Origin: Sandaracinaceae bacterium
GTDB taxonomy: Bacteria > Myxococcota_A > Polyangia > Polyangiales > Sandaracinaceae
Assembly: GCA_020633195.1 (NCBI GenBank)
Contig: JACKEC010000014.1
Location: 1,178,001-1,242,000, forward strand
Reading direction: 5' to 3'
DNA: 64,000 bases
This document shows, one piece after another, positions 18,858 through 27,200 of this stretch. The position numbers were made by a program, and so were the translations under genes. How positions within the stretch are numbered: the first letter of the stretch is position 1; every line of letters begins with the position of its first letter. A model generated the notes under the pieces. The model saw nothing but the letters and a program-made list of their open reading frames with translations, did no database searches and was not told the origin of the DNA.

Positions 18858-20026
18858 GCGACCAGCGTGTCCCACGAGCCCGCCGCCTTCTTGTGCAGCG
18901 ACGCGAACGCCTCGTCGAGCACCTTCTTCGCGTCGTCGTCTTTGGGCCGCAGGATCCGCTTCTCGACGATGGCGGGCAGGTTGCGGTCCTCGAGCACGAT
19001 CGTGTCGAAGGGCCCCTCCCAGTGCTTGAGCGAGTCGTGAAGCCGCGTGCTCTCGGCGCCCGCGCACTCCTCGCCCACCATCTCGGCGAGGTTGCGCTGC
19101 CGGGCGATGAAGCTGACGAGCGGGATCGCGCGCTGCGACTCCTGCGCCTCGACCAGCTTGACCATCTTCTGCACCTCGTTGTGCAGCCACGTGTGCCGCG
19201 ACGCTTGGTGCGCGAGCCAGAGGATCAGCTCGTCCAGAAACAGGACGAGCCCGTCGTAGCCCAGGTCCTTCGCGTGGCGCGCCATCACCGCGAGCCCGTG
19301 GTCGATGTCGACGTAGGTGCCCATCGTGTCGACGTGCTTGAACCGGGACTTGGCCAGCGCCGAGAACAGGCCGGCGCGCACCTCCGCGTCCGTCGACTTC
19401 ACCGCCGCCTCGAAGCGCCCGCGGTCCCAGCGGTCCGCCTCGGCGAGCTCCCCCCATCCCTCGGCGCCCTCCCCCGACGTGCCCTCGTTCATCGGCGCGA
19501 AGAACTTCTCCTCGCCGAGCTCCTCGAGCAGCTCGGCGGCGCCCTCGAACAGCTCCTCGTCCGCGTAGAGACCGGGGAGTGGCGCGTTCGGGTGCTGGCG
19601 CTGAACCACCTTCACGTACTCGCCGAACACCGCGCTCTCGAGGCTCGCGCGCCCGATCATGTGGAAGTGCAGCTCGAGGAGGTTCCTTTCGCCCGCGAAG
19701 CCGTGCTTGGCGCGCAGGTGATGCAGCTCCGGCTTCGCCCACGCCGCGGGGTGCCCGCGCAAGAGCAGGCTCAGCAGCGCCATGAAGTGCGACTTGCCGC
19801 TCCCGAAGCTCCCGTGCAGGTACGCCGCCTGGCTCTTCCCATCGCGCAGCGCGCTCCCGACCAGGCCCAGCGCCCGGTCGAACGCCTCGGCGAGCGCGGG
19901 CGTGACGACGAAGGTCTTCGCGGTCCGCTCGGCGTGCGCGACGGCGTCGTCGATCTTCTCGACGAAATCGCCCTTGCGGACGGTCTCGGGGAGGTCGAGG
20001 AGGTCTTTGACGAGCTGTGGGCTCAC
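18858..20026 (-). pseudogene. pglY: N-terminal third of a BREX type 2 PglY-like ATPase
   Basis: About 390 residues remain of a family normally near 1,200. The N-terminus LVKDLLDLPETVRKGDFV, the P-loop YLHGSFGSGKSHFMALL, HFHMIGRASLESAVFGEYV, DLGYDGLVLFLDELILWLA (Walker B), VSFIARQRNLAEMVGE and DTIVLEDRNLPAIVEKRILR match PglY/DUF6079-type phage resistance proteins in order. Homology stops at the 25-bp repeat beside the ISNCY element, and the frame closes at 18809. GTG 20026 fits the homologous start but has no clear ribosome site; ATG 20110 is the alternative. No pglX, pglZ or pglW is nearby, so the defence system is not functional here. Confidence 0.75.
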
Positions 20027-20134
20027 GGGGGGTTGTGGTACCACGGAGCGGGGCTGCAAAGGACCCCGGAGATACTGCAGGAGCTCAGCCCTCCTGGCGC
20101 CAGCCGTCACGAGACCGGTTTCGCGATCTCATGG

Positions 20135-21067
20135 CTACCGAGTGCGGCCACGCCGGGCCGGGCTCTCGGGGTCCGGTGGGAAGATGAGCGGGTGTTGATC
20201 GGCTCGAGCCCTGGGGATTCGAGTCCGTTCGGGGCCCGGGGGGTTCGGGTGGGGCCCCCCTAGATAGCGCCGTGTGTAGTTCCTGGTGAGAAGAACGGTG
20301 GGCTCCGGACGCCCCCAGGTATAAGTGATCTCGAGTCGGCTGATGTGCGCCTCCGATGCCAGGCCCACGTCGTACTCGGCGTAGTCCTCGATATGAACAG
20401 CATTGACCCGCGCCGTACTCAACACGCGCGCTGTCTGCCGACGGCTCAGATCCTCGCTTCCAAAGAGGAACTGACTCGTCTCGCCGTCGCTGCGAAAGAG
20501 ACGATCCGTCAGGTCATCCAGGAGGGTGTCAAGCGCATCGTCGCCACCGGGTTCCGGCCTGTTGTTGGTGTAGGAGGCTGATTCCAGGACGCGGAACGTG
20601 ATTCGGTGCACCCACAGCGGGACGAAGACCTCGATCGGCAGAGCGTCGTAGTGCCCAAGTAGCGGCACATACGTCGACCAGACGTCGACACGCCGGTCGT
20701 ACGCCATCCGATCCCGTGGGGCGCGAACGACCGAATCGCGTTCACCCCGCGAGTGGGCCGCATGAGAGCTGAAGGTCCGGTACTGAGAGAGTCGCCGATC
20801 GATGAACGCCTTGACCTCGTCCGACCGTCGGAACGCGAGGTCCTGGTTGTATGGCTCGGTGCCACGCCAATCCGCGTGGCCGACACAGAGCACCTCGGCC
20901 CGCGTACCGATCAACCGAGGCCGATACGCCGCGACGAGCGCTTCAAGCGTTCGCATGTCCTCGGAGTCGAGGGTCGATACAGCTCGAGGGAAGAAGATCT
21001 GCGCCTGCAGCCTCCTGTCCTCCGGCAATCCCGACGCGTTGAACCAGCTACGTAGCTGAAACGTCAT
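20135..21067 (-). CDS. Protein with OmpA-like domain
   Basis: The protein has 310 residues starting at ATG 21067 (a TTG two codons upstream is possible); the start overlaps the end of the upstream membrane gene. Residues about 40-95 resemble an OmpA-like peptidoglycan-binding domain: VAAYRPRLIGTRAEVLCVGH, ADWRG, YNQDLAFRRSDEVKAFI. No signal peptide is evident, which is unusual for such a domain. The middle part is beta-rich (VFVPLWVHRITFRVLESAS). The last 45 residues are Pro/Arg-rich and look like translated non-coding DNA, so the native C-terminus may have been lost. The function is unknown. Confidence 0.6.
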   Translation of the reverse strand: MTFQLRSWFNASGLPEDRRLQAQIFFPRAVSTLDSEDMRTLEALVAAYRPRLIGTRAEVLCVGHADWRGTEPYNQDLAFRRSDEVKAFIDRRLSQYRTFSSHAAHSRGERDSVVRAPRDRMAYDRRVDVWSTYVPLLGHYDALPIEVFVPLWVHRITFRVLESASYTNNRPEPGGDDALDTLLDDLTDRLFRSDGETSQFLFGSEDLSRRQTARVLSTARVNAVHIEDYAEYDVGLASEAHISRLEITYTWGRPEPTVLLTRNYTRRYLGGPHPNPPGPERTRIPRARADQHPLIFPPDPESPARRGRTR

Positions 21068-22181
21068 GCTCAATCCCGCTTGCTAGGGTCCAGTGCAGTC
21101 CGGCGGCGGTCACCGACCACGCGGCTAGGATTCCCAGGACGACCAGAGGCTCACGCCAGTGAGAGCTCGCCAGGAGGAGCGAGGCGGCCCCGGTGACGGC
21201 TTGAGCAGACCGAGGCGCCCACCCGAGGTAGACCGCCACGAGCCTCGTGGACGCGACCACGCTGATCACGGCGGCTGCGTCCAACCCCCACCGCGCCGCC
21301 GAGCCGCCGCCGATGCCGAGGTCCATCGCCGGTTCCGGGTACCACCAGCACCGTGCCGCTACCCCGAGCGCCACCGCCGACGCCACCATCCCGGCAGCAC
21401 CCACCGGCCACGTGACGCTGCGCGCCGAGCCGAGAACGACGCTCCAAGCGAGCAAGGCGCAGGCGGCCGCGCCGACGAGCACCAGCGGTGGCGCCACGTC
21501 CACTGCGGCGCCCACGACGGGGGTGAGAGGGAGCGACCAGCTCGCCACACACGCGAGCACGACCCAGCGGAGGCGGCTGGGGCCCGTCGGGTTCGGATCG
21601 TGGGTCCAACCCACGCCCGCCAGGAGGAGGCCGACGAGCCCGAGCTCTGCGGCTGTCCACACGAAGGGGTCGATCGCTCCCCGCAGCTCGAAGCCACTGT
21701 CGGAGATGGTGCGCCAGCCTAGGTCCAGCCCCACGAGCACGAGGCATGCGAGGGCGAGCGGATGGGCGCGCGTGGGCTGACCGATCGACGGGCTGGCAGC
21801 GACCAACAGGAGGGCCAGCGCCTCCCCCGACAGCGCCCACACCTTGGCGCCAAAGTAGATATGCATGGTCGCGAGCGAGCTCGAGTCCGAGGCGGCCGCG
21901 GTCGTCATCGCTATCTTGGCACCGACCGCGCTCAGCAGGAGTAGCGCGGCGACAACGTCGGCACCGCGTCGGGATGCGGGGGCGACCCGCCACGCGACGA
22001 CCGCCAGATACGCAGCCAGGGCGGCGCCGATCGTCAGCAGCTCCCAGAGGGGAGCGGGGTTCGCCGCGCGGTCCAAGCCGATGAACACGACGAAGCGCGT
22101 GGCGAGCACGGCTGCCAGGAGTCGGCGCTGGAGCTTGTCGGCGTGCGCGGCGATCATGGCTCCGGACGGTGTTTCGGACAC
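21048..22181 (-). CDS. Polytopic membrane protein, unknown family
   Basis: The protein has 377 residues from GTG 22181 (ATG 22157 is an alternative). About ten hydrophobic helices spread along the length, including LLTIGAALAAYLAVVAWRVA, VVAALLLLSAVGAKIAM and LVVLGILAAWSVTAAGL. No transporter signature or conserved charged motif was recognised. Codon use looks slightly less GC-extreme than in the flanking genes. It overlaps the OmpA-like gene by 20 bases on the same strand, so the two probably form a unit. Confidence 0.6.
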   Translation of the reverse strand: MSETPSGAMIAAHADKLQRRLLAAVLATRFVVFIGLDRAANPAPLWELLTIGAALAAYLAVVAWRVAPASRRGADVVAALLLLSAVGAKIAMTTAAASDSSSLATMHIYFGAKVWALSGEALALLLVAASPSIGQPTRAHPLALACLVLVGLDLGWRTISDSGFELRGAIDPFVWTAAELGLVGLLLAGVGWTHDPNPTGPSRLRWVVLACVASWSLPLTPVVGAAVDVAPPLVLVGAAACALLAWSVVLGSARSVTWPVGAAGMVASAVALGVAARCWWYPEPAMDLGIGGGSAARWGLDAAAVISVVASTRLVAVYLGWAPRSAQAVTGAASLLLASSHWREPLVVLGILAAWSVTAAGLHWTLASGIEHDVSAT

Positions 22182-22233
22182 ACCCCAGGGTATCGGCGAC
22201 GGAGGGGTCCGGTTTCCGATGCCGGTACGAATC

Positions 22234-22479
22234 TCACCACCGGCGGCCCGAGCAGTCCACGAGGTCGAGAGCGGAAGGGCAGTGAACCTCCTGCTCCGCG
22301 TTGGCCCTGATGTCCACCTCGAAGCGCTCGACGACTCCGACGCGGCAGCGCCCCAGCGCGCCCTCGGTGTGGCCCGGGTGCTCCAGGATCGCGTCGCCCT
22401 CTTCCGCGTAGCGCGTCACCGAGCGGACCCGGACGTTGCCAGCCCTGCCTTTGATGCCGAGCGCGAACCGAACGACCAC
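22234..22479 (-). CDS. Short hypothetical protein or gene fragment
   Basis: There are 81 residues from GTG 22479; the frame can be read about 15 codons further upstream (SWFLKRYADPPPVVV) without a start, until a stop. The content (RFALGIKGRAGNVRVRSV, VERFEVDIRANAEQEVHC) looks protein-like, with beta strands, but matches nothing I know. It is probably the C-terminal piece of a gene whose front was lost in the adjacent decayed region. Confidence 0.35.
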   Translation of the reverse strand: MVVRFALGIKGRAGNVRVRSVTRYAEEGDAILEHPGHTEGALGRCRVGVVERFEVDIRANAEQEVHCPSALDLVDCSGRRW

Positions 22480-22849
22480 GGGCGGGGGATCGGCGTACCG
22501 CTTCAGGAACCAGCTTCGTCATCCCCGTGATCGTCGGGCTGTGGGCCGCGATTGTAGCCGGCCCTGGGAGGGACCTCGCGGCCCCCGCCTACGGCGCGAT
22601 GACCAGCGTGGGCGTGTTCCGATTCGACCCCGTCGCGTCGCCCACTTGGCCAGCGTCGTTCAGTCGCAGTTCATCGAGCGGATCGAGCTTCGGAACATAC
22701 GGGTCTGTGAGCCGCGATCGGTCTGGGCGACTGGGCCGACTTCTTGACCGCCTACACACGGGCGACGTCCCTTGCCGCCCGGGCGTCGGGGCGACGAGCG
22801 CGTCGTGCGTCGGCGGGAGCTGCATCCAGAGCTGCTCGATCGACGGGGT
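22480..22849. other. Decayed region without supported gene
   Basis: Short overlapping frames occur on both strands but none has a start, ribosome site and protein-like composition together. The minus strand continues from the IS91 fragment for some codons (GLQRPVPFAIVQT) in a shifted frame, then loses any resemblance to transposase. Confidence 0.5.
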
Positions 22850-23109
22850 CTGCACGATCGCGAACGGGACGGGTCGCTGCAGGCCTCGCACGCGAAGCGA
22901 GCGAAGCCGTAGGCGAGGAGGCCGCAGCGGAGGAAGGCGCGACGGGCCTTCTCGACGAAGCGCGGGACGCCGTCGCCGTCGAGGCCGCGGCGGGAGGCGA
23001 GGAAGGTCTCGAGCTCGGCCTGCACGGTCGCGTGCAGCGCGCCGCGCTCGGGGCGGCGGCGACGGTAGGGGCGCGCGGCGGGGGTAACCGCGGCGGCGGG
23101 AGGCGCCAT
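22850..23109 (-). pseudogene. IS91-family transposase N-terminal fragment
   Basis: The frame from ATG 23109 reads RPYRRRRPERGALHATVQAE, then GVPRFVEKARRAFLRCGLLA and YGFARFACEAC. This is the N-terminal zinc-binding region of IS91-family transposases (typically YRPRRPERTVLY..., then CGVLARGFARVRC..C). After the second Cys pair begins, a frameshift gives GLQRPVPF and the rest of the zinc site and catalytic domain is absent. It is a relic. Confidence 0.7.
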
Positions 23110-23255
23110 CGCCGGGCAGAGTCATCACGGGGCGTACCGGAGATCGGTGGCCATGATCTCAGGGACTTGCGGGCGCCGAGCAGCGACGGCGGCGAAACCG
23201 AGGCGGCGTCCGCCGCCTGCGGCTCCGGACCCTCCAGGGGAACGAGGGAGATCTG

Positions 23256-23350
23256 CCCCGCTCCTGCTGCCGCTCGTCTCACTGCGCAGGACGGCGGCGA
23301 TGACCGACGTCGGGCACGCGGCCCATGACCTCCGACAGCTCGAGCAGGGC
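23256..23350. repeat. Segment shared with 16326-16410
   Basis: This copy contains the C-terminal codons (SEVMGRVPDV) and 3' flank of the small membrane protein gene. The second copy at 16.3 kb has lost 16 internal bases. Both copies lie next to IS91-derived pieces. Confidence 0.75.
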
Positions 23351-23569
23351 CGACGCGATCACGAGGATCGGCGCGACCAAGACGACCCCGAACCAGGCGA
23401 GGACGTGCGCGGCGCCGCCGAGCGCGGCGAGCTCGAGGGGCACGCCGGGGACGGGGGTCCCGCTCAGCACCCCCACCCAGTCCTCGAGGCCGAGGGCCGC
23501 GCTGACGCCGTAGACCGCCAACAGCGCCACCGCCGCGACCATGAGCTTCGGGGCTCGGAACCGCTTCAT
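23279..23569 (-). CDS. Small membrane protein, two helices
   Basis: The protein has 96 residues from ATG 23569, which overlaps the stop of the upstream gene (TGATG), so it is translationally coupled to the linalool-dehydratase-like gene. Two hydrophobic helices are visible: LMVAAVALLAVYGVSAALGL and HVLAWFGVVLVAPILVIASA. The C-terminal tail SEVMGRVPDVGHRRRPAQ is basic. No family was recognised. Degraded relatives occur near 15.85-16.4 kb. Confidence 0.65.
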   Translation of the reverse strand: MKRFRAPKLMVAAVALLAVYGVSAALGLEDWVGVLSGTPVPGVPLELAALGGAAHVLAWFGVVLVAPILVIASALLELSEVMGRVPDVGHRRRPAQ

Positions 23570-24756
23570 CACAGGCCTCCCATCGCGACCGGCGCGGGCG
23601 GCGGTGCCCCCACGCGTTGCCAGAGCGGACCGACCAACAGCGAGTACAGGAGCACCGCGTCGCCGACCTGGTTGCTCGCGGCGTAGCGGAGGTGACCCGC
23701 GTCGTCCTCGGTCGGGAACGCCGCGAACGCGAGCGAGGTGTGGAGCGCGGTGAGCCACGCGTCGTCGTCGAACGCGGCCGCGCCGAGGAGCGCCATCCCG
23801 CTGGCGCCGGCGCTCGCGTCGACCAGCGGCACCACCGGCCCCGAGTCGACGTCGTGAGGGCCCTCCCACGAGGCGGGCCACTCGCGCGCCCAGCCGAAGC
23901 CGGCGAACGTCACGCCGAGCTGGCTGCGCGCGCGCTCGTACTGATCGCGCGCGAACACGGGATCGACGATCTCGAGCATGTGCGCGGCCAGGAAGATCGA
24001 GCTGCCCTCGGGGCCGTCGAGGTGCGTGCCGTCGTAGCGGTAGCTGGAGACGAGCATGCCGGTCTCGGGATCGACGAGGTGCTCGCGCGCGTTCGCGACC
24101 CATCCCGTCAGGAGCGCGGTGTGGTCGTCGCCCGTGACGGCGTCGCTCACGCGGATCGCCGCGAGCGCGACGGTGTTGCAGAACGTCCAGCACTCGTCGG
24201 GGTAGCTCTCCGCGGACCGCATCGGGCCCCGGCCGAGCTGGCCGGCCACGATGTCCACGCGCTCGGCGAGCGCCTCCCGCCACAGCTCGGTCGGCTCCAC
24301 CCGCTGTCGCGCCGCGAGCATCAGCGCGATCTCCCCGTCGACGAAGACGCTGCGCCCGCTCGGGTCCCGGAAGCGACCGGCGTGCACGTAGTCCATGAGG
24401 AAGTGGTCTTGCCCGCGCTCGTCCTCGAGCCGCAGCGTCTCGGCGATCAGGAAGTCCATCGCCTCGAGCGCCCGGTCGCGATCCGCGGGCACCTCGAGCG
24501 CGCGGTTCGCGAGCGAGAGCACGACGAACGTGCGCCCCATGAAGTCCCACTCGGCGTTGGCCGAGCGCATCCGGGCCAGCGCGGCCTCGCGGGCGGCCGG
24601 GTCCTCGACCATCGCGAGCTGCGCCTCGGTGAGGGCGTCTCGGGTGCGGGCGCGCCCGTCGGCGTCGGCCTCGCCCTCGAACACGAGGTGGACGGTCGGG
24701 AGCCAGACCAGCGTCGCGAGGGCGACGGCGACGGAGCCTCGGAGGAGTCGGTTCAC
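23569..24756 (-). CDS. Linalool dehydratase/isomerase-like alpha-barrel protein
   Basis: The protein has 395 residues starting at GTG 24756 with an N-terminal hydrophobic helix (SVAVALATLVWLPTVHLVF) that anchors or exports it. The rest is helical, with FMGRTFVVLSLANRAL, VDGEIALMLAARQ, YPDECWTFCNTVALAAIRVS and DGPEGSSIFLAAHMLEIVDP. The Cys-containing CNT..AL.A...D motif resembles the alpha/alpha-barrel of linalool dehydratase/isomerase-type proteins, some of which act on terpenoids. The true substrate is unknown. The frame extends to 25113, but that part lies antisense to an acyl-CoA dehydrogenase gene and is not real. Confidence 0.55.
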   Translation of the reverse strand: MNRLLRGSVAVALATLVWLPTVHLVFEGEADADGRARTRDALTEAQLAMVEDPAAREAALARMRSANAEWDFMGRTFVVLSLANRALEVPADRDRALEAMDFLIAETLRLEDERGQDHFLMDYVHAGRFRDPSGRSVFVDGEIALMLAARQRVEPTELWREALAERVDIVAGQLGRGPMRSAESYPDECWTFCNTVALAAIRVSDAVTGDDHTALLTGWVANAREHLVDPETGMLVSSYRYDGTHLDGPEGSSIFLAAHMLEIVDPVFARDQYERARSQLGVTFAGFGWAREWPASWEGPHDVDSGPVVPLVDASAGASGMALLGAAAFDDDAWLTALHTSLAFAAFPTEDDAGHLRYAASNQVGDAVLLYSLLVGPLWQRVGAPPPAPVAMGGL

Positions 24757-24856
24757 GTGGAGAACTCTGACCGCCGGTCGAGGCCCGGCCGTCGCCCGAA
24801 TGTGGCGATTCGATGGAGGTCTCGCGCCGGTCCCGAGGCGTGGTACCAATCCCCGC

Positions 24857-26047
24857 ATGGATCTGTCGTTTTCCCCCGAAGAAGAGGCGTTTCGCGCCGA
24901 GGTTCGCGAGTGGGTCGCCAGCGCGCTGCCGCCCCACCTCGCCGAGAAGGCGGCGGTCGACGCCCACTTCTCGATGGACGAGGTCATGGAGTGGCACAAG
25001 GTGCTCGCGGCCAAGGGCTGGATCGCCCCGCACTGGCCCGAGGCCGTCGGCGGCCCCGGCTGGAGCGTGACCCAGCGCTTCATCTTCACCGAGGAGCTCG
25101 AGACCGCGGGCACGCCGCAGCTCAGCCCGTTCGGCCTCTCGATGGTCGGCCCTCTGCTGATCCAGTTCGGGACCGCGGCGCAGAAGGAGCGCTACCTGCC
25201 GAAGATCCTCAGCGGCGAAGAGGTGTGGTGTCAGGGCTACTCGGAGCCCGGCTCCGGCTCCGACCTCGCGTCCCTGCGCACCGAGGCCAAGGACGAGGGC
25301 GACCACTTCCTCGTCAACGGCCAGAAGACGTGGACCACGTACGCGCAGTACGCGGACTGGATCTTCTGCCTCGTCCGCACCAACTCGACTGTGAAGCAGC
25401 AGGCCGGCATCAGCTTCCTGCTCATCGACATGAAGACCGAGGGCGTGACGGTGAAGCCGATGCTCACCAGCGGTCACACCCCCGCGTTCTGCGACACGTT
25501 CTTCGACAACGTGAAGGTCCCGAAGGAGAACGTGGTCGGCAAGATCGACCAGGGCTGGACGATGGCCAAGGCGCTGCTCGGGCACGAGCGCACCCTCATC
25601 GCCGCGGTCGGGCAGTGCGGGCGCGCCATCCAGCGGGTGAAGCGCATCGCCCAGAACGAGACGCTCGACGGCAAGCCGCTCCTCGAGGACCCGCTCTTCC
25701 GGGCCAAGATCGCGCGGCTCGAGATCCAGCTCGAGGCGCACCGCATGGCGAACCTGCGCACGCTCGCGGGCGCCCAGCTCGGCCACGCGCCGGGGCCGGA
25801 GTCGTCGATCCTGAAGCTCCGCGGCTCCGAGATCCTGCAGCAGGCGCTCGAGCTCCAGATGGAGGCGATGGGGCAAAACGCCTTGAGCTGGTTCAACGAG
25901 CCCGGGGTCGTCCCGCCCGACGAGGAGTGGGTCGCGTCGGTCTTCAACTACACGCGCGCCACGACCATCTACGGCGGCAGCAACGAGATCCAGAAGAACA
26001 TCATCGCGAAGCTCATCCTCGGGCTTCCGCAGCCGGGGAAGGCCTGA
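24857..26047 (+). CDS. Acyl-CoA dehydrogenase (first of a pair)
   Basis: The protein has 396 residues. The N-terminal helical domain starts LSFSPEEEAFRAEVREWV; the flavin/substrate segment YSEPGSGSDLASLRTEA is followed by VNGQKTWTTYAQYADWIFCL, and the C-terminal helices end YTRATTIYGGSNEIQKNIIA. The enzyme oxidises an acyl-CoA to the 2,3-enoyl-CoA with FAD, electrons going to ETF. A second, more divergent subunit follows 3 bases later, the arrangement known for alpha2-beta2 heteromeric acyl-CoA dehydrogenases acting on bulky (for example steroid-side-chain or aromatic) substrates. The substrate is not readable. Confidence 0.93.
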   Translation: MDLSFSPEEEAFRAEVREWVASALPPHLAEKAAVDAHFSMDEVMEWHKVLAAKGWIAPHWPEAVGGPGWSVTQRFIFTEELETAGTPQLSPFGLSMVGPLLIQFGTAAQKERYLPKILSGEEVWCQGYSEPGSGSDLASLRTEAKDEGDHFLVNGQKTWTTYAQYADWIFCLVRTNSTVKQQAGISFLLIDMKTEGVTVKPMLTSGHTPAFCDTFFDNVKVPKENVVGKIDQGWTMAKALLGHERTLIAAVGQCGRAIQRVKRIAQNETLDGKPLLEDPLFRAKIARLEIQLEAHRMANLRTLAGAQLGHAPGPESSILKLRGSEILQQALELQMEAMGQNALSWFNEPGVVPPDEEWVASVFNYTRATTIYGGSNEIQKNIIAKLILGLPQPGKA

Positions 26048-26050
26048 GCC

Positions 26051-27175
26051 ATGGACCTCTCGCTGACAGAAGACCAGAAGATGATCCGCGAGACCGCGGC
26101 GACCTTCGTGAAGAAGGAGTCGCCGGTGGAGCGCTCGCGCAAGCTCCGCGACACCGACCTCGGCCACGACGCCGCCGTCTACCGGCAGATGGGCGAGCTC
26201 GGCTGGCTCGGCCTGCCGCTGCCCGAGCACGTGGGCGGCTTCGGCGGATCGATGGTCGACGCCGCGATCCTGCTCGAGGAGTTCGGCAAGACGCTCGTGC
26301 CCGAGCCTTACCTCGCGAGCGTGGTGCTCGGCGGCATGGCGGTGGCGCACGGCGCGTCCACGGCGCAGCAGCAGGAGCTGCTCGGCCCGATGGTCGAGGG
26401 CGACTCGGTGCTCGCGCTCGGCTGGGCGGAGCGCGGGTCTCGCTACGACGCCTCGGCGATCGAGGCGCGCGCGGAGAAGCGCGGCGACGCGTGGTCGATC
26501 ACCGGCGAGAAGGTGTGGGTCCTCGGGGGCCACGCCGCCGACCACCTCGTCGTGAGCGCGAAGACGGGCGCGGGCGTCTCCCTCTTCCACGTGGCCGCGG
26601 GCGCCAAGGGCCTCGACGTCACGACCGTGAAGACGATGGATGGCCGCAAGGCGGCGACGCTGCGCCTCGAGGGCGCCGAGGGCGCGCTGCTCGGCGACGA
26701 GGGCGCGGCCGGCCCCGTCCTCGACCACGTGCTCGACAAGGCCGCGGCGGCCGCGTGCGCCGAGGGCGTCGGCGTCGCCAACGCGGTGCTCTGGATGACC
26801 GTGGAGTACCTCAAGACGCGCAAGCAGTTCGGGGTCCCGATCGGCATCTTCCAGGCGCTGCAGCACCGCGCGGTCGACATGTTCGTGCAGACCGAGCTGC
26901 TCAAGGGCACCTCGATCCTCGCGAACGCGAAGTGCGAGTCGACCGATCCCGTGGAGCGCGCGCAGGCGGTGAGCGCGGCCAAGGCGCAGCTCTCGACGGG
27001 TGGGTTCTTCGTCGTCGCGCAGGGCACGCAGCTGCACGGCGGCGTCGGGGTCACCGACGAGCACGACATCAGCCTCTACTTCAAGCGCATGCGCGCGCTG
27101 ATGGCGCTCTTCGGCGACGAGGAGCACCACGTCGCGCGCTACATGACGCTGCCCTCGTTCACCGAGGGCATCTGA
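26051..27175 (+). CDS. Acyl-CoA dehydrogenase (second of a pair)
   Basis: The protein has 374 residues starting LSLTEDQKMIRETAATFVKK. It has the domain order of the family but a degenerate middle: instead of the TEP-GSD flavin motif it reads LGWAERGSRYDASAIEARAE, and the C-terminus has KTRKQFGVPIGIFQALQHR and LHGGVGVTDEHDIS. Weak active-site motifs together with tight coupling to 24857-26047 suggest a heteromer in which the two subunits share the active site. Confidence 0.9.
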   Translation: MDLSLTEDQKMIRETAATFVKKESPVERSRKLRDTDLGHDAAVYRQMGELGWLGLPLPEHVGGFGGSMVDAAILLEEFGKTLVPEPYLASVVLGGMAVAHGASTAQQQELLGPMVEGDSVLALGWAERGSRYDASAIEARAEKRGDAWSITGEKVWVLGGHAADHLVVSAKTGAGVSLFHVAAGAKGLDVTTVKTMDGRKAATLRLEGAEGALLGDEGAAGPVLDHVLDKAAAAACAEGVGVANAVLWMTVEYLKTRKQFGVPIGIFQALQHRAVDMFVQTELLKGTSILANAKCESTDPVERAQAVSAAKAQLSTGGFFVVAQGTQLHGGVGVTDEHDISLYFKRMRALMALFGDEEHHVARYMTLPSFTEGI

Positions 27176-27200
27176 CGCACCCCGGCGGGCGCGACGGGGA

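Noticed and set aside
18860..20263. Plus-strand frame of 456 codons opposite PglY
   Set aside because: No recognisable domain and shadow composition; the minus strand has the ordered PglY motifs.
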